Origin: Crocinitomicaceae bacterium
GTDB taxonomy: Bacteria > Bacteroidota > Bacteroidia > Flavobacteriales_D > Crocinitomicaceae
Length of the DNA: 10,889 bases
Assembly: GCA_015662935.1 (NCBI GenBank)
Contig: DQTF01000062.1
Coordinates: 1 to 10,889, forward strand
Reading direction: 5' to 3'
Part shown: piece by piece, positions 1 through 6,063 of the stretch
Layout of the letters: each line of letters begins with the position of its first letter
How positions within the stretch are numbered: position 1 is the stretch's first letter
Position numbers and translations under genes: made by a program
The notes under the pieces: model-generated
Database searches by the model: none
The model's input: only the letters and a program-made list of their open reading frames with translations
What the model was told of the DNA's origin: nothing

Positions 1-1066
1 CACGACAATAAGTAACGCCTGATGCAATACTTTTTCTAGCAACATCTTTCCATTCTTCAATGTTGTCAATGAAATCTTGTCCAAATGTGTTTAAGAATAA
101 CTCTCTTCTGTTTTCTACATCATTGGCAACTAGCTCATTGAACTTTGCCAATTTTCGTCCATTGTTATTGATGAAATCTTTCTCCCAGAAATAATAAGCT
201 TCGTCAATGAGTATTCCATGATAATCATGTCCCATTAATCCATTCGGCATTCTTGGGTCATAAACAGCAGTATCACCAGAAGGATAGTTAAAGACAACCA
301 CATCGTAGCGATTGATTTTTGAGAATCCCGGGACTCTTGTGTAATTAGAAGTTTCTAATCCTGTGTATGATTTAATATTCACCCACGGAACAGTATTGTG
401 AACCAAAGGATAGGAGAGAGGCGTTACTGGAACTTTCGGTCCGTATGCTAATTTATTCACGAATAAGAAATCACCCACCAACAATGTTTTTTCCATCGAT
501 CCTGTTGGGATCTGGAAAGGTTCGAAAACGTATGTTCTAATAATACTGGCAGCGACTAGTGCAAACATCAATGAGTCTCCCCATTCTTTTACCTTCGTTT
601 TTTCTCCTGGTTTGTGACGAGTAACAGCGCCAATTCCTAATGCAAGTGCATGACCGATAATTGGCAATGTTAAGAACAAAGCTAAATGGTCACCCCATTC
701 TCTTTCTCCTAATTCTTTGCTATTTGCCCAATTTGTTTCTGGTAGAATATCGTTTTCTGATTGTGTAATCTTTGCCATAATAATGTATGGGAAGAAAATA
801 CCTTGCGCAGTATCAGCGAGAGAATAGTACCCCCATCTTCTGATGTAAGAAGTATTTGCAACCGACCACATTACTAGATGGACTCCAGGAAAAATCAACA
901 GCAATGACCACCAAGGCTTTTTAGAACCTATTTTAAAGGCAACAAAGTAATTGTAAACAGGAATCAAGGCTTCCCAAGACTTATGTCCTGCTTGCGGGAA
1001 ACTTTTCCACCATAGTGCAAGATAAGGGTGGACTAATATAAAAATGTAAAAATAAAGTACGTTCAT
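1..1066 (-). CDS. lepB: Signal peptidase I, C-terminal part outside window
   Basis: Type I signal peptidase, the membrane serine protease that removes signal peptides from Sec-exported proteins. The frame is open from the ATG at 1066 to the window edge, giving 355 residues. The N-terminal ~185 residues are hydrophobic with several probable membrane segments, the long N-terminal form I associate with Bacteroidota. The serine motif PTGSMEKTL follows, with nucleophile Ser190 (codon 497-499), then GDFLFVNKLAYG and the RYDVVVFNYPSGD box at about 253-265. The motif with the catalytic lysine is not yet reached and must lie outside the window. A long stretch after the RYDVVVF box (about 266-355) separates the two catalytic motifs. 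The start lies 2 nt after the dapB stop, so the two are surely co-transcribed. The family call is firm; activity cannot be judged without the missing part. Confidence 0.93.
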   Translation of the reverse strand, partial: MNVLYFYIFILVHPYLALWWKSFPQAGHKSWEALIPVYNYFVAFKIGSKKPWWSLLLIFPGVHLVMWSVANTSYIRRWGYYSLADTAQGIFFPYIIMAKITQSENDILPETNWANSKELGEREWGDHLALFLTLPIIGHALALGIGAVTRHKPGEKTKVKEWGDSLMFALVAASIIRTYVFEPFQIPTGSMEKTLLVGDFLFVNKLAYGPKVPVTPLSYPLVHNTVPWVNIKSYTGLETSNYTRVPGFSKINRYDVVVFNYPSGDTAVYDPRMPNGLMGHDYHGILIDEAYYFWEKDFINNNGRKLAKFNELVANDVENRRELFLNTFGQDFIDNIEEWKDVARKSIASGVTYCR

Positions 1067-1068
1067 GT

Positions 1069-1791
1069 TTAGTTTTTTATGACATCTTCCATAGTGTAGA
1101 TGCCTTTTTTATCTTTCACCCATTCTGCAGCAATGACTGCTCCTAGTGCAAATCCTTGTCTGCTATGAGCAGTATGTTTAATTTCAATTGTATCGATTTC
1201 AGAAGTATATTCAACTTCATGCGTTCCAGGAACATTTTCTTTTCTGTGAGAAATGACAGCAAATTGCCCTCTTGCAGTTCTTGGTTTATCATTCTCATTG
1301 TGAACCCAAGAAGTAATGTTTTGGTTTTCTAAAAGAATATCATTGGCAATACTTGCAGCAGTTCCACTAGGTGAATCTACCTTATCTGTGTGATGTGTTT
1401 CAGAAACACTCACTTTGTAATCGTGATGCGGAGCCATCAATTCTGCCAATTTACGATTGAGTTCAAAGAATAGATTAACACCAATACTGAAATTGGATGC
1501 GTAAAGAAGCGTTGCGTCATTCTCAATAACAATGTCCTTTACAAATGGTAGTTGGCTATCCCAAGAAGTTGTTCCAACAACGATGGGTGTGTTTTTTAAG
1601 GCACAAAACTCAATGTGCTTGGCTGCAAAATGTGGAGTAGTAAATTCGATGGCAACATCGATGTTGTTAAAATCAAGCGATTCTATTGGGGTTTGACTAT
1701 TTGACTTCCCCACAATGTGGTGTCCTCTAGAAATGGCAATTTCTTCAATGATTTTGCCCATTTTTCCATAACCGATTAATGCAATATTCAT
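1069..1791 (-). CDS. dapB: 4-hydroxy-tetrahydrodipicolinate reductase (DapB)
   Basis: NAD(P)H-dependent cytoplasmic reductase of the diaminopimelate/lysine pathway, supplying meso-DAP for peptidoglycan. It is 240 residues, somewhat shorter than the E. coli enzyme. The N-terminal nucleotide-binding fold has GYGKMG at 7-12 and VVGTTSW at 71-77. The catalytic/substrate signature ETHHTDKVDSPSGTA lies at 131-145, with the His pair 133-134, Lys137 and the PSGT loop. GTHEV and the C-terminal GFALGAV segment also fit the family. I chose the ATG at 1791. A TTG at 1800 would add three residues (MSS), but it falls inside the probable -7 promoter element, and the Rossmann strand begins directly at MNIALIGYG. 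The gene follows DUF5683 by 41 nt and precedes lepB by 2 nt. Confidence 0.95.
   Translation of the reverse strand: MNIALIGYGKMGKIIEEIAISRGHHIVGKSNSQTPIESLDFNNIDVAIEFTTPHFAAKHIEFCALKNTPIVVGTTSWDSQLPFVKDIVIENDATLLYASNFSIGVNLFFELNRKLAELMAPHHDYKVSVSETHHTDKVDSPSGTAASIANDILLENQNITSWVHNENDKPRTARGQFAVISHRKENVPGTHEVEYTSEIDTIEIKHTAHSRQGFALGAVIAAEWVKDKKGIYTMEDVIKN
1390..1413. repeat. Palindrome inside dapB
   Basis: GTGTTTC, A, GAAACAC (1395-1409) is a perfect 15-nt palindrome. It is extended by GTGA/TCAC arms with one bulged T at 1394. It lies in codons for the conserved VSETHHTD catalytic segment. A second perfect palindrome, GTTCCAGGAAC, is at 1223-1233. Both resemble parS half-sites brought too close together, with a 1-nt centre instead of the ACGT-type centre. 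Protein-coding constraint explains much of this, so a function is doubtful. Confidence 0.35.
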
Positions 1792-1797
1792 AGATGA

Positions 1798-1827
1798 CAA
1801 AAATAGAGTTTTACTGTTTGTTTACAA
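1798..1827 (-). promoter_or_regulatory. Bacteroidota-type promoter for dapB-lepB
   Basis: On the minus strand, TTG (1827-1825) is followed by a 19-nt spacer and TATTTTTG (1805-1798). This is a perfect match to the Bacteroidota -7 pattern TAnnTTTG with a -33 TTG at accepted spacing. Transcription would begin within a few bases of the ATG at 1791, giving a leaderless or nearly leaderless mRNA. The site sits in the 41-nt gap after DUF5683, so dapB-lepB could be expressed apart from parAB. The match is visible in the sequence; activity is inferred. Confidence 0.6.
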
Positions 1828-1832
1828 GTCTT

Positions 1833-2396
1833 TTAACGAAAATTAAGGCTTATCCTGAAACCAGCCGTTCTGAAGTCCATCATTACTGGATCAAGATTGA
1901 ATGTTAAGTCTTCAGAAACATCAAAAGAGACAAAATGCGCTTCTACTCCGGCATCTGCTAATTGAAATAAATAAACAAGTCCAACTCCCATAATGAATAA
2001 ATCTCTACGTGTCAAGTGTTGGTTGTATAGGGTGAGAATTCCTTGGTCGTCATAAGGACTCCATTTCTGGTCGGTCGGTAATAAGTCTAATCTATTTTGA
2101 TATTCTGTTCTTAGTTCTTTTTGAAGTCGTTGATTTTTAATCAAATAATAACCTGTGACTCCTAGTCCAGCATAAATCAATGGTACTTTCCAGAAAGCTT
2201 TCTTTTGCCCTTTCGGCATTGCAAGATGGTTGTAGATTTGTCCTGCTCCGGGTATTACAGCAGAAAGAAGCAATGCTTTCTTTATAGAATGCGGTTTGAT
2301 GCTATCTTGCTCTTCTACAATTTTTTCTACTGCTAAGCTATCTTGAGAATAAACCCCAAAGGAAAGTAATAGTAAGAATAGAAGAATAATTCTCAT
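1833..2396 (-). CDS. DUF5683 domain membrane protein
   Basis: Protein of unknown function, 187 residues. Residues 1-17 look like a Sec signal peptide (MRIILLFLLLLSFGVYS, with QD following a plausible cleavage site). The family hallmark ALLLSAVIPGAGQIYN lies at 41-56; here a SAVIPGAGQ-type helix enters the membrane. Further hydrophobic segments are at about 70-87 and 133-149. The C-terminus ends in FRISLNFR, a strand-like aromatic end that could sit in the envelope. The ATG overlaps the parB stop by one base (TAATG), a classic translational coupling arrangement. Position between parB and dapB is, from memory, conserved in many Flavobacteriales. That hints at an envelope role linked to growth, but no function is established. 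Confidence 0.85.
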   Translation of the reverse strand: MRIILLFLLLLSFGVYSQDSLAVEKIVEEQDSIKPHSIKKALLLSAVIPGAGQIYNHLAMPKGQKKAFWKVPLIYAGLGVTGYYLIKNQRLQKELRTEYQNRLDLLPTDQKWSPYDDQGILTLYNQHLTRRDLFIMGVGLVYLFQLADAGVEAHFVSFDVSEDLTFNLDPVMMDFRTAGFRISLNFR

Positions 2397-3304
2397 TACT
2401 TATTCAATAATTCCATGATTCGTCCTAAATCATCATCAGAATTGAAGTTCAAAACAATCTTGCCACCACCTTTGGGTGATTTTTGGATGTTGACCTTAGT
2501 AGAAAGTGCATCACTCAATCGTTCTTTGTAGCCCATTTCTATTTCTGTAATTTTAGCTTGTTGCTTTTTAGAAACAGTCGTTTTACCAATGATTGGTTTA
2601 GAGATATCTTCTCCTCTAAGAATGGATTCGATGTCTCGAACAGATAAGTTTTCTTTAACTACTCGATTAAATAGTGCAACTTGCGTGTCTTCATCTCCAG
2701 CAGAAACCAATGCTCTAGCGTGGCCCATTGTTATTTCATTTCCAAGCACACCTGCTTGAATATCAGCTGGTAACTTAAGAAGTCTTAAATGATTAGTTAT
2801 ACTAGATCTACTCTTAGAAATCTTGCTACTTAATTGTTCTTGTGTCAAGCTGCATTCCTCAATCAGTCGTTTGTAAGACAAGGCAACTTCAATTGGATTT
2901 AAGTCTTCTCTTTGAATATTTTCTACCAACGCCATTTCTAGCATTGTTTGATCGTTGGCAATTCTGATATACGCAGGAACCATATCTAGTCCTGCTAGTT
3001 GAGAAGCTCTAAAACGTCTTTCTCCAGAAATCAATTGGTACTTGTCTCTGCCTAATTTCCGAACTGTCAACGGTTGAATAATTCCGTGTGCTTGAATGGA
3101 TGCACTTAATTCTTCCAATGCACTTTTCTCGAAGTTAGTTCTTGGGTTAAAAGGATTCGCCTCAATGCTAGAGATAGGAATTTCACTAATAGAACCGACA
3201 CTTGCTGCTAGTCCTGAGTTAGAGGTGATATCTGTATCTGCGCTTTCCAGTAACGCGCTAAGACCTTTACCTAAAGCAGATCTTTTTTTAGTATTAGAGC
3301 TCAT
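2396..3304 (-). CDS. parB: Chromosome partitioning protein ParB
   Basis: Centromere-binding CTPase clamp that loads at parS sites, spreads on DNA and works with ParA and SMC in origin segregation. It is 302 residues, a usual length. The N-terminal LGKGLSALL (11-19) is the ParA-stimulating peptide. Next come IPISSIEANPFNPR (about 43-55), the CTP-binding boxes GERRFRA (94-100) and ENIQRED (128-134), and a helix-turn-helix at about 153-178 (TQEQLSSKISKSRSSITNHL). A KKQQ-rich linker then leads to a C-terminal dimerisation domain with GGGKIVLNFNSDDDLGRIMELL. The start overlaps the end of parA by 11 nt and the stop overlaps the next ATG, so translation is probably coupled along the operon. I found no clear 16-bp parS in the window. 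Confidence 0.96.
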   Translation of the reverse strand: MSSNTKKRSALGKGLSALLESADTDITSNSGLAASVGSISEIPISSIEANPFNPRTNFEKSALEELSASIQAHGIIQPLTVRKLGRDKYQLISGERRFRASQLAGLDMVPAYIRIANDQTMLEMALVENIQREDLNPIEVALSYKRLIEECSLTQEQLSSKISKSRSSITNHLRLLKLPADIQAGVLGNEITMGHARALVSAGDEDTQVALFNRVVKENLSVRDIESILRGEDISKPIIGKTTVSKKQQAKITEIEMGYKERLSDALSTKVNIQKSPKGGGKIVLNFNSDDDLGRIMELLNK

Positions 3305-4106
3305 TGCTAATGTTCATTTTTTTGTCTTCGTTTGCAATCTTTGTCAAGTCATTCTTTTGCAGTAATTCTCTAGCAAGGTTTAGGTAGTTTACAGAACCTT
3401 TACTTGCTGCATCGTGCATGATGATTGTTTCGCCGTAACTTGGAGCTTCACCCAGCTTTGTGTTTCGATGAATTACTGTGTCAAATACAATTTCTTGAAA
3501 ATGCATTTTAACTTCTTCTACAACTTGATTGGCAAGACGTAAACGTGTGTCGTACATGGTTAAGAGAATACCTTCAATTTCAAGGTTGGTATTCAAACGT
3601 CCTTGAACAATTTTGATTGTATTCAATAACTTTCCTAATCCTTCCAGGGCATAATATTCACATTGAACAGGAATGATGACAGAATCTGCTGCTGTTAAAG
3701 AATTGACAGTAATTAATCCCAAAGAAGGGGAGCAGTCAATGATGATGAAATCGTATTGATCTTTAATCTTCTCCAATGCAAACTTTAACATGTGTTCACG
3801 ATTGGGTAGATTAATCATTTCCAACTCCGCACCCACCAAATCAATGTGAGAAGGAAGAATGTCTAAATTAGGATTGTTTGTTTTTATAATGAAATCAGTT
3901 GGATCAGCTCCATTGATTAAACACTCATAAATGTTTTTTGTATTATTTGGATCAAGGCCAACTCCAGAAGTAGCATTTGCTTGAGGATCAGCATCTACAA
4001 TCAATGTTTTGTATTCTAAAACACCCAAGCATCCACTCAGATTGATAGATGTTGTTGTTTTTCCAACGCCACCTTTTTGATTTGCAATTGCGATTATTTT
4101 ACCCAT
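3294..4106 (-). CDS. parA: Chromosome partitioning ATPase ParA (Soj-like)
   Basis: Deviant Walker A ATPase that binds DNA non-specifically as an ATP dimer and moves ParB-parS complexes. It is 270 residues. The deviant Walker A motif KGGVGKTT is at 11-18, with the signature lysine Lys11 and the P-loop lysine Lys16. The A' motif DADPQ is at 38-42. Walker B is FIIIDCSPSLG, about 120-130 (Asp124). There is no N-terminal helix-turn-helix, so this is the chromosomal Soj type rather than a plasmid P1-type ParA. The C-terminal tail after about 255 (NDLTKIANEDKKMN) is charged, and its coding region runs into parB by 11 nt. It is the first gene of the left operon. I see no full TTG/TAnnTTTG pair directly upstream, so its promoter is uncertain. 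Confidence 0.96.
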   Translation of the reverse strand: MGKIIAIANQKGGVGKTTTSINLSGCLGVLEYKTLIVDADPQANATSGVGLDPNNTKNIYECLINGADPTDFIIKTNNPNLDILPSHIDLVGAELEMINLPNREHMLKFALEKIKDQYDFIIIDCSPSLGLITVNSLTAADSVIIPVQCEYYALEGLGKLLNTIKIVQGRLNTNLEIEGILLTMYDTRLRLANQVVEEVKMHFQEIVFDTVIHRNTKLGEAPSYGETIIMHDAASKGSVNYLNLARELLQKNDLTKIANEDKKMNISNEL

Positions 4107-4320
4107 AGATTCAAAAATTGAAAGATAAAGATACGGTTAATGTACTTCTAAAAGAAGAAAATTTATCAGTAGTTATCAACGATTGTTGAAAGGTTCTTAG
4201 TGATAAGTTTTTAGCGATGAGTTTTGAGTGGACGTTGCACATAAGTTGCTTCTGATGGCAAGTCTTGTTAAAATGATGAGATCTTATAACTCAACACGTA
4301 TCACTATAACCCCATTCATC
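4107..4320. other. Gene-free 214-nt region upstream of parA
   Basis: No convincing coding frame is present. The region should hold the parA promoter and the 3' end of the DUF3276 transcript. Minus-strand near matches to the -7 element (TATCTTTA at 4133-4126 and AATTTTTG at 4119-4112) lack a -33 partner. It contains a small hairpin CTTCT-AAA-AGAAG (4145-4157) and TCAAC-GATT-GTTGA (4176-4189). A 14-nt imperfect tandem repeat starts at 4197. The inverted 8-mer pair TAGTGATA (4198-4205) and TATCACTA (4299-4306) brackets the right half. No strong terminator with a T-tract is visible after DUF3276. Confidence 0.5.
4197..4224. repeat. Imperfect 14-nt tandem repeat
   Basis: TTAGTGATAAGTTT (4197-4210) is followed directly by TTAGCGATGAGTTT (4211-4224), 12 of 14 identical, then a weaker continuation TGAGTGGACG. 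Similar text in inverse orientation (TATAACTCAACACGTATCACTATAACC) occurs at 4285-4311. This resembles the degenerate ACTCATAACTCATCACT-like intergenic tracts I recall from Bacteroidota genomes. Function unknown. Confidence 0.5.
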
Positions 4321-4641
4321 TTAAAGGTCATCGAAACTAACTTCTTCAGATGTAATTTCTTCGTGCTGATATGTTTCAGTTTTGTATTCTCCAGTTGCAT
4401 TTAATTCTGCAATTTTCTCAACTACATCTAGCAAGCCATCGCTGAATTTTTCGAAATCTTCTTTGTATAAGAAAATTTTGTGCTTTTGGTAGAATTCTTT
4501 TCCGTCAACAAAGGTTTTTTTGCTTTCTGTCATTGTGATGTACAAATCGCGACCTTTGGTTGCTTTCACATCAAAAAAATAGGTTCTTTTACCTGCTCTC
4601 ACCACTTTTGAATAAACTTCATCCTTCTTATTGTAATCCAT
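4321..4641 (-). CDS. DUF3276 family PUR-alpha-like nucleic-acid-binding protein
   Basis: A 106-residue protein of the DUF3276 family, related to PUR-alpha/beta/gamma single-stranded nucleic-acid-binding proteins. Visible features are KVVRAGKRTYFFDVKATKGRD at about 12-32, the core PUR-like strand pair with basic and aromatic residues. LYITMTESKK follows, then a helix near 60-80 (YKEDFEKFSDGLLDVVEKI). A short acidic tail at about 87-106 (EITSEEVSFDDL) probably regulates or tempers nucleic acid binding. The length matches the family. It has its own promoter with a leader of about 30 nt that is A-rich and has no Shine-Dalgarno site. It precedes parA by 214 nt on the same strand; read-through into parA is possible but not shown. 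Its precise target is unknown. Confidence 0.88.
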   Translation of the reverse strand: MDYNKKDEVYSKVVRAGKRTYFFDVKATKGRDLYITMTESKKTFVDGKEFYQKHKIFLYKEDFEKFSDGLLDVVEKIAELNATGEYKTETYQHEEITSEEVSFDDL

Positions 4642-4674
4642 AACCTTGTTTTTTTTGAGTTAATTTTTCTTTAG

Positions 4675-4707
4675 CAAATATAAACAAACAAATTAATTTT
4701 TTTCAAA
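4675..4707 (-). promoter_or_regulatory. Bacteroidota-type promoter for DUF3276 gene
   Basis: On the minus strand, TTTG (4707-4704) is followed by a 21-nt spacer and TATATTTG (4682-4675), a perfect TAnnTTTG. The start of transcription would be near 4669-4671, giving a leader of about 28-30 nt before the ATG at 4641. The -33 element falls inside the T-rich tail of the upstream terminator, so terminator and promoter share bases. Confidence 0.65.
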
Positions 4708-4750
4708 AAGATAAAAATACTCACGGGGCGACTTTAAGTCACCCCGTGAG
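4705..4750 (-). terminator. Rho-independent terminator after the T9SS gene remnant
   Basis: The stem is 9 bp of CTCACGGGG (4720-4728) with CCCCGTGAG (4742-4750), then one position, then GACT/AGTC around a TTA loop (TAA on the minus strand). Read on the minus strand, the odd position is a U-G wobble, giving a continuous 14-bp stem followed by TATTTTTATCTTTTT. Read on the plus strand it is a C-A mismatch and there is no T-tract downstream. The signal is therefore strand-specific and ends transcripts from the gene whose stop is at 4771. It is strikingly GC-rich against its surroundings. Confidence 0.85.
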
Positions 4751-4770
4751 TAAGAGTAAGGATAAAGAAA

Positions 4771-5174
4771 TTACTGCTTCATCATTCTTTTAGTGGCAAC
4801 AATTTTTCCATCAGCAACTAGAGAGTAAGTATAAACTCCAGTGCTTAAGTCATTTGCATAAACATTGATTTGTCCATTTCCTCTGTCTTGCACATCAATC
4901 GTATTGATTAGTTTACCCATTCCGTCGTAAAAATGAATTTGTGCTTTTTGCACTGATTCTGGAATAGAAAATGTAATCACCGTTCTTTCTGCAAAAGGGT
5001 TTGGCACATTTTGATTCAAAATAATGCTGTCCTTATGTCTAAAGGAAAGTTGTTGTTAAAACCAATAAATCTTGATTGAGGTAAATTTTGGTTGTTTGTT
5101 GCTGTGGTACTTTGTCCCACAACGTTAGTTGAAAGCCCTAATAATAGACTTACACTTATTATAATTTTTTTCAT
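4771..5174 (-). pseudogene. T9SS cargo protein with type A sorting domain, frameshifted/deleted remnant
   Basis: The ATG at 5174 opens a 52-residue frame ending with TGA at 5016-5018. It starts with a good signal peptide (MKKIIISVSLLLGLSTNVVGQ) and continues with SRFIGFNNNFPLDIRT, a phrase like those near the N-terminus of long Flavobacteriales surface proteins. In another frame, overlapping its end, lies a complete type A T9SS sorting domain. It reads DSIILNQNVPNPFAERT, then IHFYDGMGKLI, then STGVYTYSLVADGK and the final TKRMMKQ, stopping at 4771. The only starts in that frame are a TTG at 5019 and internal codons, and it has no signal peptide of its own. A normal cargo needs both parts in one chain, so the gene is broken. 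The two frames meet around AAGGACA (5034-5028). A large internal deletion is more likely than a simple indel, since no passenger domain remains. A strong terminator follows. Confidence 0.75.
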
Positions 5175-5177
5175 AAT

Positions 5178-5197
5178 ATAAGATATTACTATCTTAT
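5178..5197. repeat. AT-rich hairpin over a stop codon
   Basis: ATAAGATA (5178-5185), loop TTAC, TATCTTAT (5190-5197) is a perfect 8-bp inverted repeat. On the minus strand it spans the TAG stop of the upstream gene (5191-5189) and ends 3 nt before the ATG at 5174. There is no T-tract after it, so it is not a convincing terminator; it could affect start-site access. Confidence 0.5.
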
Positions 5198-5998
5198 CAG
5201 TTGAATAAAACCTGTTTTTTGTTCTTTTGTGTTTTGCTCGATGTTAAAATACTCTATCGAGTAAAAATAGATTCCCTCATTGCATTCAGCGTTGTTGAAC
5301 TGTCCATCCCATGTATCATTATCTTTTCCTTCAAAAATAAGATTTCCCCAACGATTTAAAATACGAATGGTTTTGTCTTTAATACCACTATCGGTAGTGA
5401 AAAAGTAATCGTTTACGCCATCATTATTTGGAGTAAACACATTAGGAATCTCTATATTAGATTCTCTACAAGGCGATTTGCCTAAATAAACATTGTCAAT
5501 GTAGTAATAAGCAGATTGTCCATTAAGAGTATTGCTTTGTACTTGGACAATATCTGTGTTGACGTCACTATAAAAGTTACCAATAGTAAGATGGCTTTCT
5601 CCACCATTAGCTATGAAAGAGCCTCCTATTTTAGTCCATTCTATATTTTCAGTGATAACTTCATCATTATTTCCATAAACAATTGTGTTTAAAACACTTT
5701 GAGAAAAAGAAGAAATTAAGGATGAGTTAGTAAGAGATACACCTATGTTGTTTGAAGCTAATTCTGTACTGTCTAACAAAGAAACCCACAAGCACCAATG
5801 ATAAGTAACACCTACAGAAAGAAGTTCAAGCAATTTTACTTCAATATATTCTCTGTATTCTGATACGCCATCATTAGAATAAGTTGCAATCCCTGCATAA
5901 GCATTTCCATCTTGCGCTTCTTGGTAGCCCCAGTCATTTACAGGGACCCCACCGCCATTACTGCCAGCGCAAGCATTATAGTATTCTGGGGTAGCCAT
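5189..5998 (-). CDS. T9SS type B sorting domain (gliding motility-associated C-terminal) protein, probably 5'-truncated
   Basis: A 269-residue frame. Residues 183-269 form the type B / CHU_C-like sorting domain: IPNVFTPNNDGVNDYF (184-199), IRILNRWGNLIFEG, DTWDGQ (228-233), EGIYFYSIEY and the final GFIQLIR. Residues 1-175 look like the beta-sandwich module common before this domain (ATPEYYNAC, GNAYAGIATY, REYIEVKL, SFIANGGESHLTIGNF, YYYIDNVYLG). There is no signal peptide, which a cargo of Sec plus T9SS requires. The frame upstream of the ATG reads FNPT and joins ATPEYYN in the way I recall for family members (a ...P-x-x-TPDYFN phrase), but a TAA at 6022-6020 closes it. The N-terminal ~50 residues therefore seem to have been lost. 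The divergent regulator starts only 65 nt upstream. Likely a non-functional remnant; annotated as CDS because the remaining frame is intact. Confidence 0.8.
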   Translation of the reverse strand: MATPEYYNACAGSNGGGVPVNDWGYQEAQDGNAYAGIATYSNDGVSEYREYIEVKLLELLSVGVTYHWCLWVSLLDSTELASNNIGVSLTNSSLISSFSQSVLNTIVYGNNDEVITENIEWTKIGGSFIANGGESHLTIGNFYSDVNTDIVQVQSNTLNGQSAYYYIDNVYLGKSPCRESNIEIPNVFTPNNDGVNDYFFTTDSGIKDKTIRILNRWGNLIFEGKDNDTWDGQFNNAECNEGIYFYSIEYFNIEQNTKEQKTGFIQLIR

Positions 5999-6028
5999 TG
6001 TTGGGTTAAATACAGTGATTTATATTTA
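5998..6028 (+). promoter_or_regulatory. Candidate promoter for the XRE regulator
   Basis: TTG (5998-6000), a 20-nt spacer and TATATTTA (6021-6028) match the Bacteroidota promoter pattern except for the last base of the -7 element (A for G). The leader would be about 30 nt before the GTG at 6064. The -33 element overlaps the ATG of the divergent truncated gene. AT-rich DNA gives such near matches easily. Confidence 0.35.
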
Positions 6029-6063
6029 ATACTCAAAATTTCATTGCTCTTCATCTTTACAAA

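Noticed and set aside
1792..1800. Extended dapB start at TTG (1800)
   Set aside because: The TTG overlaps a perfect -7 promoter element, adds only three residues before the Rossmann strand, and ATG at 1791 fits the family start.
3096..3365. Open frame on the plus strand antisense to parB/parA
   Set aside because: It lies wholly over well-supported parB and parA coding sequence, and its translation has no recognisable motif.
4161..4180. DnaA-box-like TTATCAACG and TTTATCAGT near parA
   Set aside because: They match the TTATNCACA consensus only loosely, with no cluster or AT-rich unwinding region, so I do not call an origin.
5016..5040. Programmed -1 frameshift joining the two halves of the T9SS type A gene
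   Set aside because: There is no X XXY YYZ slippery heptamer before the stop, and a fused product would still lack any passenger domain.
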